From NCBI GenBank assembly GCA_902617045.1, contig CACMVA010000003.1, positions 30,642-94,641 on the forward strand: a stretch of 64,000 nucleotides of DNA. The letters run 5' to 3'. Source of the stretch: an uncultured SAR86 cluster bacterium (GTDB taxonomy: Bacteria; Pseudomonadota; Gammaproteobacteria; Magnimaribacterales; D2472). This document shows, piece by piece, positions 45,033 to 54,474 of the stretch. Position numbers and translations under genes: made by a program. The notes under the pieces are model-generated. The model was not told the DNA's origin. It made no database searches and was given only the letters and a program-made list of their open reading frames with translations. Every line of letters begins with the position of its first letter. The first letter of the stretch is position 1.

Positions 45033-45213
45033 TATTTAATTCATCAGCTTTGTTTATAAAACTATTAATGTCTTTTTTCCATTCTTCAAGATAATACCCA
45101 TCATTACCTTGTTTATTTAGATACCTAAGAAAAACTCTTCCAGTTTCATCTTGATAGCCTGCCTGAAATGGCTCTCCAGTTGCACTATTTAATCTTTTAT
45201 ATCTATCATCCAT
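44998..45213 (-). CDS. Small hypothetical protein coupled to the anion transporter
   Basis: I do not recognise this 71-residue protein, which begins MDDRYKRLNSATGEPF and is rich in charged and aromatic residues with no membrane segment. It starts three bases after the transporter's stop, which suggests translational coupling, and this is the main reason to accept it. Its 3' end overlaps the end of the convergent serine hydrolase gene by 35 bases. Confidence 0.5.
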   Translation of the reverse strand: MDDRYKRLNSATGEPFQAGYQDETGRVFLRYLNKQGNDGYYLEEWKKDINSFINKADELNISYDLNQQLNQ

Positions 45214-45216
45214 TTA

Positions 45217-46983
45217 TCAAGTCCATACAAACAATATCATTGGTATAGACGCCAATATTATTAAAATATCCATAGGTAAGCCCATACGCCAGTAATCAGT
45301 AAATTTATAATTACCTGGACCCATTACAACAGTATTACATTGATGTCCTATTGGAGTTAAAAATGCACAACTTGCCCCAACTGCGACGACCATTAAAAAA
45401 GGCTCAATGGCATATCCCAATTCTAGTGCTATTCCAGTTGATATCGGGGCCATAATCACAGCTGTTGCTGCATTATTGATAATATCGGTTGTTACCATGG
45501 TAACAATTAAGATAATGAGGAGTATCCAAAATAAACTCATGCTTGATGCATACGTGGATATTGAAGTTGCAATTAAGCTACTCACTCCTGTTGTTTGAAG
45601 CGCAGTTCCGATTGGTATCATTGCTGCTAACATAACAATGATTGGCCAATCTATTTTTCTGTAAAAGTCACTGTCAATAATTTTAATTCTTGCAAAAGCT
45701 AAAACACACAATAAAAATGCTGGTGCCGCACTTAAATAGTTGAATGAGACTAAAAAGATTGATAACAAAAAGAATAACAGCCCCTTAATAAGCCTACTTC
45801 TACTTGGTATTGTTTGAAGCTCTCTTTGTCTTAGGGGCATTAAACCTAAATGTTTAATTTTATTAGAGACATCTTCTTCAGCGAGATCTCTAACTCCTAG
45901 AAGTAATACATCACCGGCTCTAAATTGTTCTCTAGTAAGTCTGGTTCTATATTTTGAGCCCTTTCTCCATAGTCCAAGAAGATTTAACTCTTCAAAAGCG
46001 AGTTTTTGAAAAAAATCATATTTTCTTCCAATCAATCTAGAACCGGGAGTGATCATGACTTCAATTTCTTCAAGATCATCTTCGTCAAATGAATGAAGTT
46101 CTTTGGGAATGGAAAAATCAAAAATATCTAAAATATTTGCAAGATCATCGGGAGGAGTCTTAATAACCAATATTTGTCCTGCTTTAATTCTCATATTATT
46201 TTGAACTTTCTTGATTGAGCCATTTTCGGATACTATTCCGAGGATTTCTGTATCTTCTCCAGCTTGTGTTTTAAATGCATATAAAGTCATGCCAATTGAA
46301 GAGCTTTTTTCATTTACGAGCACCTCAAATAAGTACCCTTTAAGATCAATTAAATGCTCAGTTGAAGGCATCTCTTTTCTTAAAAAAATTAACCTATTTC
46401 CAATAAAAGCAATGAAAAGAACGCAAATAATTGTTACTACAAGACCAACGTACGAAAAATCAAAAAAATTAAACCCAGAGTTTGATATAGATGCCTTATA
46501 TTCAGATATTATTATATTTGGTGGAGTTCCAATTGCGGTATTCATTCCACCTAAAATACAAGCAAAGGCTAAGGGCATTAGGTACTTAGAGGGATGCCAT
46601 TCCATCTTTTGACATATATTAAGTGTTATTGGTAAGAGAATTGCTAAAGCACCTATATTATTTATAAATGATGACAAAACAGCAGCTATTAATAGGAGAG
46701 AAATCATAAATTGGATCTCTGTGAACTCCCTACCTCCAATAAGCTTACCTACAAGACCTGCTATACCTGAATTACTCAAACCTTGACTAATTATTAGAAC
46801 TAGTGCGACTGTAATAACAGCAGGATGAGCAAATCCAGCAAAAGCATCATTGGCAGGTATTATTTCAAGAACTACTAAAACAAATAATGCCCCAACCGCT
46901 AGAGCATCATATCTAATTTTTCCCCATATAAATAAACAAAGAAGAGCAATCAAAGTTGAGGATAATATGATTTGATCGTTCAT
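45217..46983 (-). CDS. SLC13/DASS-type anion permease with TrkA-C domains
   Basis: A 588-residue inner membrane carrier. The N-terminal half has hairpin and helix motifs such as FINNIGALAILLPI and GGMNTAIGTPPNIIIS; the C-terminal half repeats the fold with IINNAATAVIMAPI and FLTPIGHQCNTVVMGPG. Two cytosolic RCK/TrkA-C domains lie between (about 205-390). Members move sulfate, dicarboxylates or other anions with sodium. The mechanosensitive channel gene lies 12 bases upstream in the same direction. Confidence 0.88.
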   Translation of the reverse strand: MNDQIILSSTLIALLCLFIWGKIRYDALAVGALFVLVVLEIIPANDAFAGFAHPAVITVALVLIISQGLSNSGIAGLVGKLIGGREFTEIQFMISLLLIAAVLSSFINNIGALAILLPITLNICQKMEWHPSKYLMPLAFACILGGMNTAIGTPPNIIISEYKASISNSGFNFFDFSYVGLVVTIICVLFIAFIGNRLIFLRKEMPSTEHLIDLKGYLFEVLVNEKSSSIGMTLYAFKTQAGEDTEILGIVSENGSIKKVQNNMRIKAGQILVIKTPPDDLANILDIFDFSIPKELHSFDEDDLEEIEVMITPGSRLIGRKYDFFQKLAFEELNLLGLWRKGSKYRTRLTREQFRAGDVLLLGVRDLAEEDVSNKIKHLGLMPLRQRELQTIPSRSRLIKGLLFFLLSIFLVSFNYLSAAPAFLLCVLAFARIKIIDSDFYRKIDWPIIVMLAAMIPIGTALQTTGVSSLIATSISTYASSMSLFWILLIILIVTMVTTDIINNAATAVIMAPISTGIALELGYAIEPFLMVVAVGASCAFLTPIGHQCNTVVMGPGNYKFTDYWRMGLPMDILIILASIPMILFVWT

Positions 46984-46995
46984 AATTCATCAATT

Positions 46996-48081
46996 TTATT
47001 TTGGCATTGATTCAACATATAGAGAAGTTGAAGGGTAGGCAAATTCAGATTTGTTACTCTTTACAATTTTCATTATATTGAAGATCAGGTTTTCTTTTAC
47101 TTCGTTAAATGCAGCAAATCCCATTGGATCAGCATAAGCAACAATCATTAAATCAATAGAGCTACCACCCAATTCAACAATTCTTACAACAGGATCTAAA
47201 TCACCCTCCGTAGTAAAGTCATTACTTTTAATTATGTAATCTTTTATTTCATTTCTTATCGATTCAAGTTGCTCAACACTTGTTGAGTAAATAAGATTAA
47301 TTTTCCAATTGATTCTTCTATTAATCATTTCACCATGGTTAATTACTTTAACGTCAGATAAATCTTTATTAGGTATAACCATTGGTGCAGTATCAAAAGT
47401 TCTAATGACAGTTGATCTAAAGCCAATACTTTCTACAATTCCATGGAGCTGTCCACTTACCTCAATTCTGTCACCCGGCTGAAATCTATGTTCACCAATT
47501 ATTAATATTCCTGAGATTAGATTTTTGAAGAAATCTTGTGCGCCTAATGCTACTGCCACAGAAAACAATCCCAAACCAGCAACGAGTGGACCAATTTGAA
47601 TACCAAATATATCTAATATAACTGCTGCTCCAATTACCCAAACAATAAATTTTGAAGCTCTTTCAAGCCACATTTGCATCGATGCTGTAAGCCATGAGCT
47701 TGTGGAGAGGGCAGCAAAAATTGGTTTTACACTATTTGCAAGGGCGCTAAAAATAGTAAAAATGACAAAGGCTTTTACTATATTTGTTGCTATGTCACCA
47801 ATTAAACCCGAAAGAGGTAATATTAAAGTGCAAATATATAAAGCAATTGTGATAGGTACTAATCCAATTGGCCTTCTTAATGCATTAAGAATTTCGTCAT
47901 CTATCTTTGATTTTGTTTTACTGGCAAGCCTTTCAAGAGAATTAAGAATTATTGAAATAATAAAACCTCTAAAAAGAAATGCTATTAAAATAACAAACAA
48001 AGAAGAAATTATTGATCCTAGATCAATACCTAAGAATCCTTTATTCCAGACTTCAGAGATAAGATTTATAAAATTTTCCAT
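46996..48081 (-). CDS. MscS-family mechanosensitive channel
   Basis: A 361-residue protein with about five N-terminal helices and an MscS core: pore helix region VAGLGLFSVAVALGAQDFFKNLISG followed by the beta domain with PGDRIEVSGQLHGIVESIGFRSTVIRT and VIPNKDLSD. It opens under membrane tension to release solutes on osmotic downshock. Its neighbour is an anion permease gene 12 bases downstream, so the two are probably co-transcribed. Confidence 0.92.
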   Translation of the reverse strand: MENFINLISEVWNKGFLGIDLGSIISSLFVILIAFLFRGFIISIILNSLERLASKTKSKIDDEILNALRRPIGLVPITIALYICTLILPLSGLIGDIATNIVKAFVIFTIFSALANSVKPIFAALSTSSWLTASMQMWLERASKFIVWVIGAAVILDIFGIQIGPLVAGLGLFSVAVALGAQDFFKNLISGILIIGEHRFQPGDRIEVSGQLHGIVESIGFRSTVIRTFDTAPMVIPNKDLSDVKVINHGEMINRRINWKINLIYSTSVEQLESIRNEIKDYIIKSNDFTTEGDLDPVVRIVELGGSSIDLMIVAYADPMGFAAFNEVKENLIFNIMKIVKSNKSEFAYPSTSLYVESMPK

Positions 48082-48132
48082 AATAATATTGTTATTTTAT
48101 GTTTATTTTATAAATTTAAGCAAAATTATGAG

Positions 48133-48834
48133 TTATCTTGCAGCTTTATCTTTTATAAAATAAGGTAAATATATTAAGTAAAAAACTGCAATTGCTAGCG
48201 GCGTTGTAACTAACAAATGCAATGGCGGTTCTGGAAATACATCCATTAGAGAAGCACCATCTGGTTTAGCCATCAAATACCAAAAATTTGCAGGATCACC
48301 TAACATCAAATTAATTACATAGACTATTGGCAACAATATAAAAGCAGTAATTGCTGACACTTTTAATATATCTTTTGCATAAGGTCTATTGCCAAGAGAA
48401 ACTGTTGCATACATTATTCCAACAATAATCATTCCATGACCAATCATAAAAAATATGTAATCTAAATCATGATGACTAATATCTGGAGTAAGAATTGCCA
48501 TAGATGCTCCACCTAAGCCCCAAAAAAATGCACACAGATATAGTATCCTTGGCCCACCTAATAAAAACCAAATTAGGAATATTTCAGAAAGATCACACAT
48601 ATGTAGTGGAATTGTTTCTCTCCAATCATAGGGATTTGCTAACAGATAAAGATCTTTGTATGGTGAAATAATGACATGTGCAGCTATTATTCCTGCAATT
48701 ATTTTGCTCATAAGAGATTTATCACTTTCAGATTTATTTTTATAAAATTTTGGTAAAAATACTGAAACCAAAATCACTGAAAATATAGTTATAAGGTGAA
48801 CTGTGCCAAATATTTGAAAAGGTGTACCAAACAT
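48133..48834 (-). CDS. TIGR02206/YwaF-family membrane protein
   Basis: A 233-residue, six- to seven-helix membrane protein. IPLHMCDLSEIFLIW and the histidine-containing FFMIGHGMIIVG are typical of the TIGR02206 (YwaF) family of unknown function. It lies between dsbD and the mscS gene on the same strand, with gaps of 42 and 51 bases, so an operon is possible. No activity is proposed. Confidence 0.8.
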   Translation of the reverse strand: MFGTPFQIFGTVHLITIFSVILVSVFLPKFYKNKSESDKSLMSKIIAGIIAAHVIISPYKDLYLLANPYDWRETIPLHMCDLSEIFLIWFLLGGPRILYLCAFFWGLGGASMAILTPDISHHDLDYIFFMIGHGMIIVGIMYATVSLGNRPYAKDILKVSAITAFILLPIVYVINLMLGDPANFWYLMAKPDGASLMDVFPEPPLHLLVTTPLAIAVFYLIYLPYFIKDKAAR

Positions 48835-48876
48835 ATTATTCCCTGTTAAATTTATGAATTCAAATTATATTATTAT

Positions 48877-50856
48877 TTAAGAGTTGTTGAAACTTTCTAG
48901 TAAAATCTGTTCTGTTAAAATTGCAGGTAAAATTTTTGACTCGCTCATGCCTGGTTTCCAAAAAATATATAACGGAACACCATTTCTATTATAGGATTCA
49001 AGAGTTTTTAGAATTTCATCATTTTTGTTAGTCCAATCAGCAACAATGTATTGGATGTTATTTTCATAAATGTATTCTTTAACATTTGGTCTTGATAAGG
49101 CAATTTTGTCATTTGTTTGGCATGTTATGCACCACGCAGCAGTAAAATTAATTAAATAAGCTTGATTTTTCTCTTTATATTCATTTTCTATATTTTTATT
49201 CCATTGAACATAATCGTAACTTTCAAGTTTTAAGGCATTTGTAGATTGTATTTCGTTTGAAGGAATATCCCTGAATTGAAAGAAAATCACAAAAGCTGCA
49301 ATAACAAAAATAACAAATCTATAGCTTGATTTATTAAGTTTTGTAGCAATCCATATTAACAACGAAATCATTAGAATCGTCATTAAAAGAAAAATTACTT
49401 CATTGGAAGATGTTTGAACGCTGAACACCCATATCAACCATATAGATGTCGCAAACATGGGAAATGCAAAAAATTCTTTCAAAGCAACCATCCAATTTCC
49501 TGGTTTAGGTAGATAATTTATTAAACTAGGTGAGGCTGATAATACAAAATAAGGAAATGCAAAACCAAGACCTAGTGCAGAAAAGACTGGTAATGTAATT
49601 CCAGAGGGTTGAATTAATGCGTAACCAAGTGCTGCGCCCATAAATGGTGCCGTGCATGGTGAGGCAACAATAACAGCTAAAATACCTGTAGAAAAGGAAC
49701 CCAATAAACTCCCGCTGGTTCCTATACTTCCAAGTCTAGTTAATGATGAGCCTATATTTATATCGCTTAGAAGCACTAAACCAATTACAAACATTAATAA
49801 ACTTAGTAATCCAACAATAAGTGGTGACTGTAATTGAAATCCCCAGCCTAAATATAAACCAGCTTGTTTTAGCAAAATCATTGCAAATCCAATAAGCAGA
49901 AATGAAATCATCACTCCAGCACAAAATGATAAGGCATGAGCTCTAATTTTTGATGGAGATTGATTGCTCATTGAAACAAAACTTAGAACTTTTAATGAAA
50001 TTATTGGAAAAACGCATGGCATTAAATTTAAAATTAAGCCACCCATAAACGCAAAAGTTAAGGCTTGTAAAAACGAAATATTAAAGGAGTTTTTTGTAGC
50101 ATTTTCAATTTCAGCATCAATTATAAAACTCTCGTCATCGTTGACAGATAATACTCCAGATAAATATTCAAAAGATTTATGATCATCTAATTTTTTAATC
50201 TTAAGAAGATAATTATTTTCTTCTTTAATGAGTTTTTGATCTGCAGCGTGTTCAACAATATCTTGTTTATCGATAAAAAATATCGCAGAAGTGACATCGA
50301 TAGGCCATGAAAACCTTATATTTATGAACCCACTATCATGTGATGCCCTTACTGGAAGTATCTGAGATGGAGCTTTTAAAAACCAATCATACAGCGAAGC
50401 ATCATTTTTAATATCATTAAGATTTATTTTGATTGATGCTTTTTCAGGGACACAAATATCATCACATATTAAAAAATCTATATTTGCCTCAATATATGAA
50501 TTCTTATCGTTGGAATTATTAATCTCAAAGGGAAAAATTACAAAATTCTTATACCCATATGTCATTAGTGGTTCATATGGAATTAAGATTGGAGTTGGCC
50601 AATATAACTCACTTATTGAAATATTGTCGTCATGAGACCATTTAACTTTGATTGGGCCTCCTGAATCACCAGGATTTTTCCAGTAGGTATGCCAATTCTC
50701 TTGCATATCCATTCTAATACCAATAAGAGTTTGGCTTTGACCTTCGTCTACATTTTCAAACTTTACCAACGAGACATTTGCATGACCGGTATCAACAGTC
50801 ACCGCATTTATTGCTAAGCAAAAGAATAGTAGAAAGGATATTTTAAGAAATTTCAT
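48877..50856 (-). CDS. dsbD: Thiol:disulfide interchange protein DsbD
   Basis: A 659-residue protein if it starts at ATG 50856, chosen because it gives a clean signal peptide (MKFLKISFLLFFCLAINA); a longer GTG frame from 50901 starts inside a hairpin and is unlikely. The periplasmic N-domain has WHTYWKNPGDSGGP; eight helices follow, with LMPCVFPIISLK and SPCTAPFMG bearing the two redox cysteines; the C-terminal thioredoxin domain has AAWCITC. DsbD carries electrons from cytoplasmic thioredoxin to periplasmic proteins, including CcmG of the ccm cluster. Confidence 0.9.
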   Translation of the reverse strand: MKFLKISFLLFFCLAINAVTVDTGHANVSLVKFENVDEGQSQTLIGIRMDMQENWHTYWKNPGDSGGPIKVKWSHDDNISISELYWPTPILIPYEPLMTYGYKNFVIFPFEINNSNDKNSYIEANIDFLICDDICVPEKASIKINLNDIKNDASLYDWFLKAPSQILPVRASHDSGFINIRFSWPIDVTSAIFFIDKQDIVEHAADQKLIKEENNYLLKIKKLDDHKSFEYLSGVLSVNDDESFIIDAEIENATKNSFNISFLQALTFAFMGGLILNLMPCVFPIISLKVLSFVSMSNQSPSKIRAHALSFCAGVMISFLLIGFAMILLKQAGLYLGWGFQLQSPLIVGLLSLLMFVIGLVLLSDINIGSSLTRLGSIGTSGSLLGSFSTGILAVIVASPCTAPFMGAALGYALIQPSGITLPVFSALGLGFAFPYFVLSASPSLINYLPKPGNWMVALKEFFAFPMFATSIWLIWVFSVQTSSNEVIFLLMTILMISLLIWIATKLNKSSYRFVIFVIAAFVIFFQFRDIPSNEIQSTNALKLESYDYVQWNKNIENEYKEKNQAYLINFTAAWCITCQTNDKIALSRPNVKEYIYENNIQYIVADWTNKNDEILKTLESYNRNGVPLYIFWKPGMSESKILPAILTEQILLESFNNS

Positions 50857-50885
50857 TAAATGTAATTTTATCCTATTTAACATTT

Positions 50886-50904
50886 GGGGTGCATTATGCA
50901 CCCC
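50886..50904 (-). terminator. Hairpin between hsp20 and dsbD
   Basis: A perfect 8-bp stem GGGGTGCA/TGCACCCC with a three-base loop lies after the Hsp20 stop and before dsbD. It can form in RNA from this strand. There is no T-tract, so termination by itself is uncertain. Confidence 0.5.
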
Positions 50905-50921
50905 ATTTCAAATTATATGTG

Positions 50922-51374
50922 TTATTTACTTGAGATTCTTTTTGGTGATTTGATCTCAATCATTCTAGGTTTCTTTTCGTCGGGAATAATTTTCTCAAGA
51001 CTGATAGTTAATAAACCATTAACCAATTCTGCGCCTTGAACAACAACATCCTCAGAAAGGGTAAATTGCTGTTTAAATGCTCTTTGAGCAATTCCTTGAT
51101 ATACAACCTTATTTTCACCATTAACAACCTCAGTAGTTGGCCCATCGTGGCTTACTGAAAGAACTCCTTCAGCGAGCTCTATCTGGATATCATCTTTTGA
51201 CAATCCAGCTACAGCAATTTCAATAGCAAAATAATTACCATCTTTGCTAATGTTATATGGTGGATAGCTTGATGATCTATCGTTAGACTCAGAAAGTCTT
51301 TGCAATCTATCAAACAAAGGTTCGAACCCTAGTACACGTGTTGTGAAAAATGGGTCTGTAAAGTTAAGTATCAT
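50922..51374 (-). CDS. Small heat-shock protein Hsp20 (IbpA-like)
   Basis: A 150-residue alpha-crystallin-domain chaperone. The domain (about 38-135) has YPPYNISKDGNYFAIEIAVAG and the closing A.L.NGLL.I motif (GAELVNGLLTISLEK). The start MILNFTDPFF resembles IbpA. It holds unfolded proteins in a refoldable state. A strong AGGAGG ribosome site sits 8 bases before the ATG inside a foldable leader (see 51375-51460). Confidence 0.94.
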   Translation of the reverse strand: MILNFTDPFFTTRVLGFEPLFDRLQRLSESNDRSSSYPPYNISKDGNYFAIEIAVAGLSKDDIQIELAEGVLSVSHDGPTTEVVNGENKVVYQGIAQRAFKQQFTLSEDVVVQGAELVNGLLTISLEKIIPDEKKPRMIEIKSPKRISSK

Positions 51375-51460
51375 AATAGTCCTCCTTAAAAGCGACTTTA
51401 TAAATGTGTATCTAAAAAGGCATACACTTATTAACGCGAAGATCCGTTATGGCATCTTCA
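51375..51460 (-). promoter_or_regulatory. Three-hairpin hsp20 leader, ROSE-like RNA thermosensor candidate
   Basis: In the hsp20 leader (read on the minus strand) three hairpins follow one another: GAAGAT/ATCTTC (51459-51438), GTGTAT/ATACAC (51427-51406) and a final one, AGTC...GACT (51397-51378), which encloses TCGCT and the ribosome site AGGAGG (51386-51381). The TYGCT-plus-AGGAGG pairing in the last of several hairpins is the hallmark of ROSE elements, which melt on warming and allow translation of small heat-shock genes. No clear sigma-32 promoter was found upstream. Confidence 0.55.
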
Positions 51461-51573
51461 TCAACATATATTTATAGCCATTATTAAGTTTTTCAACCTT
51501 TATTTTTTTTTAATTTTAAAATATCCTTATATAAGTATAAGAACTTTTTTTAAAATCAATTGTCAAAATTATT

Positions 51574-51978
51574 ATGAAAAACAAATTTATTTTGCTTACA
51601 CTTATATTTTCTTTTACTACTATTTTTAATGCAAAAGAAACATTACCGTCTATTGAACAGGGTCAAACATGGTATCTAGAATCAATAAGCAATAAACTAA
51701 ATCCTTCAACAAGTAAGGTTTTGTATTACTTTTCTAATGATGCATATAACACCTATCAGGCAAGAATATTTTCAGATTGGGATAGGTTTTCTATTATAGA
51801 TTCAAGAAACTTAGTTAGATTAAATAAAGGCGACAGAATTGAAATTTTAAATTCCAAACATTTTGAAAAAATATATGAAGTTAAGCTATTAGACGGTTTT
51901 GAAAAAAATAGAAAATACTATGTTATAAAAGATGATCTTATAAGACACTATAAATTATCTAAAGGCGAAGATTCATGA
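51574..51978 (+). CDS. Secreted hypothetical protein
   Basis: A 134-residue protein with a signal peptide (about 1-20, ending FNA). The remainder is beta-rich and charged, with tyrosines and no membrane helix. The family is not recognised. It overlaps the following glycine-zipper lipoprotein gene by 4 bases (ATGA), so the two may work together in the envelope. Confidence 0.6.
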   Translation: MKNKFILLTLIFSFTTIFNAKETLPSIEQGQTWYLESISNKLNPSTSKVLYYFSNDAYNTYQARIFSDWDRFSIIDSRNLVRLNKGDRIEILNSKHFEKIYEVKLLDGFEKNRKYYVIKDDLIRHYKLSKGEDS

Positions 51979-52430
51979 AAAACTTTTTATTAATAGCGCT
52001 TATTTTCGTTATATCATCATGTGTTAATAATTCATTGCAGCCAGACATTGTTTCAAGATCAGATGCCCAAAAACAACAATATGTTGTTTTTGGAACAGTT
52101 AGAGATATTTCAATGGTAACAATCGAAGGTGATAGAGAAGTTGGTGCTGCTGCAGGAGCAGCTATTGGAGCGGCTGTTGGCAAAAATACAACAGATTCAG
52201 AACCAGAATCTGATATTGCTGCAGTTGTAGGAGGCTTGGTAGGTTCAGCTATTGGATCTGAGATTGGTTCAGCAGTAACAAAGAAAGATGGAGTTGAATT
52301 ATTGATAGAGACCGAATCTGGTAGCTTTGTTTCCATCATTCAAGAGGTTGGTAATTTTTCATATAATATCGGTCAAAAAGTAAGAATCATAAAAAGAAAT
52401 GGAAAATCAAGAGTTATACCTTTTGAATAA
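51975..52430 (+). CDS. Glycine-zipper outer membrane lipoprotein (SlyB-like)
   Basis: A 151-residue lipoprotein with lipobox VISSC (C16). The middle (about 55-100) contains glycine-zipper stretches GAAAGAAIGAAVG and GGLVGSAIGSEIG preceded by VTIEG, as in the SlyB/Pcp 17-kDa surface antigen family. Such proteins help outer membrane integrity. It overlaps the upstream secreted protein gene and recX (by one base). Confidence 0.8.
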   Translation: MKNFLLIALIFVISSCVNNSLQPDIVSRSDAQKQQYVVFGTVRDISMVTIEGDREVGAAAGAAIGAAVGKNTTDSEPESDIAAVVGGLVGSAIGSEIGSAVTKKDGVELLIETESGSFVSIIQEVGNFSYNIGQKVRIIKRNGKSRVIPFE

Positions 52431-52882
52431 TGTCAGATGATCTATTCAATATCATATATAACAAATCTCTAGATTTATTATCTAGAAGAGAACACTCATT
52501 CAAAGAAATTAAAGAAAAGCTATCTGCGCGTTTTGAAAATAAAGAAATAATAGAATCTGTTATTGAAAAGCTTAGTGATAATAACTTAATAAATAATACA
52601 AGATTTGCTGAAGCTTATGTATCTGCTAGAAAAAGAAAGGGATTTGGGCCTAAAAAGATTGCTTTTGAATTGTTATCGAAAGGTGTTGATGAATCGGTAT
52701 TAAATAAAATAATTATTGAAGAAGGCGACTGGGAATCGACTGCAAAATTAGCTTTTTCAAAAAAATTTAAAGATGGACCTAGTCCTGATATCAAAGAAAA
52801 ATTAAAACAGAAAAGTTTTCTACAAAATAGAGGCTTTAGATTTAAAGAAATCGAATCAGTTTTTGGTGACGACATGTTATGA
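52430..52882 (+). CDS. recX: Regulatory protein RecX
   Basis: A 150-residue helical protein with three repeated three-helix motifs: LLSRREHSFKEIKEKLSARF, then FAEAYVSARKRKGFGPKKIAFELLSKG, typical of RecX, which modulates RecA filaments. The ATG overlaps the lipoprotein's stop (TAATG). recA is not in the window; recX here leads into dnaX after 9 bases. The call rests on the RRxHS and FGPxKI-type motifs. Confidence 0.88.
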   Translation: MSDDLFNIIYNKSLDLLSRREHSFKEIKEKLSARFENKEIIESVIEKLSDNNLINNTRFAEAYVSARKRKGFGPKKIAFELLSKGVDESVLNKIIIEEGDWESTAKLAFSKKFKDGPSPDIKEKLKQKSFLQNRGFRFKEIESVFGDDML

Positions 52883-52891
52883 TTCAATGCT

Positions 52892-54472
52892 ATGTCATAT
52901 GAGGTTTTAGCTAGAAAATATAGACCATCCTGTTTTGAAGAAGTTATTGGTCAAGAGCATATCGTGAAGGCTTTGGTAAACAGCATTGAGTCTGGAAAAA
53001 TTCATCAAGCATTTATATTTTCAGGCACAAGGGGAGTTGGTAAGACTACTATTGCGAGAATTTTAGCAAAATGTTTAAACTGTGAGAGTGACACTAAACC
53101 AACATCAGTACCATGTAATAAATGTTCTAATACTATTGAAATAACTGCTGGTAGGAGCGTTGACTTTCTAGAAATAGATGCTGCATCAAACACTCAAGTT
53201 GAGAAAATAAGGGACTTAATAGAAACAGTTGAATATAAACCTGCTAAAGGCAGATATAAGATTTTTCTCATCGATGAAGTTCATATGCTATCAACTGCAA
53301 GTTTTAACGCTCTTTTAAAGACTCTAGAAGAACCACCGCCTCATGTTGTATTTATCTTTGCAACAACCAATCCAGAAAAAATTCCTAAGACAGTTCAATC
53401 AAGGTGTTTGCAGCTTAACCTTAAAACAGTTAATGAAAACATGCTGAGCAACCACTTAAATCAAATATTAAAAAAAGAAAAAATCAAATATGATGATGAG
53501 AGTACTCAATTAATATCAAAATCTGCAAACGGATCCGTAAGAGATGCTTTAACAATTCTTGATCAAGCAATAGCGCATGGTAACGGCGAGCTTAAAAGTA
53601 ATGAGGTAAAAAAATTGTTGGGAACAATTGATGATTCACTTTTATTTGAACTTCTAGAAGGTGTTGTCGATGGAGATGGTAAGAAAGTTTTTGATAAGCT
53701 TGCTGAAATTGAACAGTTATTACCAGAATATGATGTTATTCTTCGAGATTTGATAAGCATTCTTCATGAAGTTTCACTTGAACAGGTTCTAAATAATTCA
53801 GAAAGTGAAAATATAAAAAGCATATCTAAGAAAATTGACAAAGAGTTTTGTCAACTTTTATACGAAATCGGCATGAATTCTTTTACTAGATTTTCCGTAC
53901 ATCCAAGCTCCAAAGAATGTCTTGAAATTTGTCTATTAAGAATGCTCACTTTTAATCCTCTTCAGAAACTTTCAGAAAATAATCAAGATACTAGTCCAGA
54001 TAATTCAGAAAAAAAAAGTCTGAAAAAAGTTGATAAAGGAACTAAAAAAGCTATCAATCCTTCACCAAAAGAATCAAGCAAAGAAAAGTTCCTTAATGAT
54101 AACGAAGATTGGGTGAAATTATTTAATTCTCTAAAATTAAGTCCTTTTGCAAGAAACTATTTTGGAAATATGTCGTTATTTTCACATAACGATGAAGGTA
54201 TGATTTTAAAAGCAGATCTAAATTTAGGTGATGTCCCTGAGAATATTATGTCGGAATTTAAAACTACGGTTGAAAGTATATTTTCAAGTAAGATTAATAT
54301 TAAAATTGAGAAAGGAAATGTAATCAATTCTCCAATCCAATTAAATGAAAGTAAAACAAAAAAAGAAGAAAGCCTGGCGAAAGATCAAATAAGTAAAGAT
54401 AAAGAAATACAAGATTTTGTTGAAAAATTTAATGGAAAGATAAAACCAGAAACCATCAAGCCCTTGAAGTAA
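52892..54472 (+). CDS. dnaX: DNA polymerase III subunit tau/gamma
   Basis: A 526-residue clamp-loader subunit. N-terminal AAA+ domain: YRPSCFEEVIGQEH, Walker A GTRGVGKTT, zinc-binding cysteines in CLNCE and PCNKCS, Walker B IDEVHML and sensor 1 ATTNPEKIP. Domain III ends at about 370; the C-terminus is lysine-rich. It loads the beta clamp and links polymerase cores. An in-frame A-run at 54009-54017 could give a shortened gamma of about 380 residues by slippage, as in E. coli and Thermus. ybaB, usually between dnaX and recR, is missing here. Confidence 0.94.
   Translation: MSYEVLARKYRPSCFEEVIGQEHIVKALVNSIESGKIHQAFIFSGTRGVGKTTIARILAKCLNCESDTKPTSVPCNKCSNTIEITAGRSVDFLEIDAASNTQVEKIRDLIETVEYKPAKGRYKIFLIDEVHMLSTASFNALLKTLEEPPPHVVFIFATTNPEKIPKTVQSRCLQLNLKTVNENMLSNHLNQILKKEKIKYDDESTQLISKSANGSVRDALTILDQAIAHGNGELKSNEVKKLLGTIDDSLLFELLEGVVDGDGKKVFDKLAEIEQLLPEYDVILRDLISILHEVSLEQVLNNSESENIKSISKKIDKEFCQLLYEIGMNSFTRFSVHPSSKECLEICLLRMLTFNPLQKLSENNQDTSPDNSEKKSLKKVDKGTKKAINPSPKESSKEKFLNDNEDWVKLFNSLKLSPFARNYFGNMSLFSHNDEGMILKADLNLGDVPENIMSEFKTTVESIFSSKINIKIEKGNVINSPIQLNESKTKKEESLAKDQISKDKEIQDFVEKFNGKIKPETIKPLK
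54008..54033 (+). other. dnaX: Candidate slippery site producing DnaX gamma
   Basis: The nine-A run 54009-54017 contains A_AAA_AAA (54010-54016) in the zero frame, a classic -1 slippery heptamer. A -1 shift or RNA polymerase slippage would add five codons and end at TGA 54031-54033, giving about 380 residues; a +1 shift also stops at once. No stimulatory stem or Shine-Dalgarno element was found, so transcriptional slippage is at least as likely. Confidence 0.5.
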
Positions 54473-54474
54473 AA

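Noticed and set aside
50857..50901. Longer dsbD frame starting at GTG 50901
   Set aside because: The extra residues lie in a hairpin, break the signal peptide, and the ATG at 50856 gives a normal leader.
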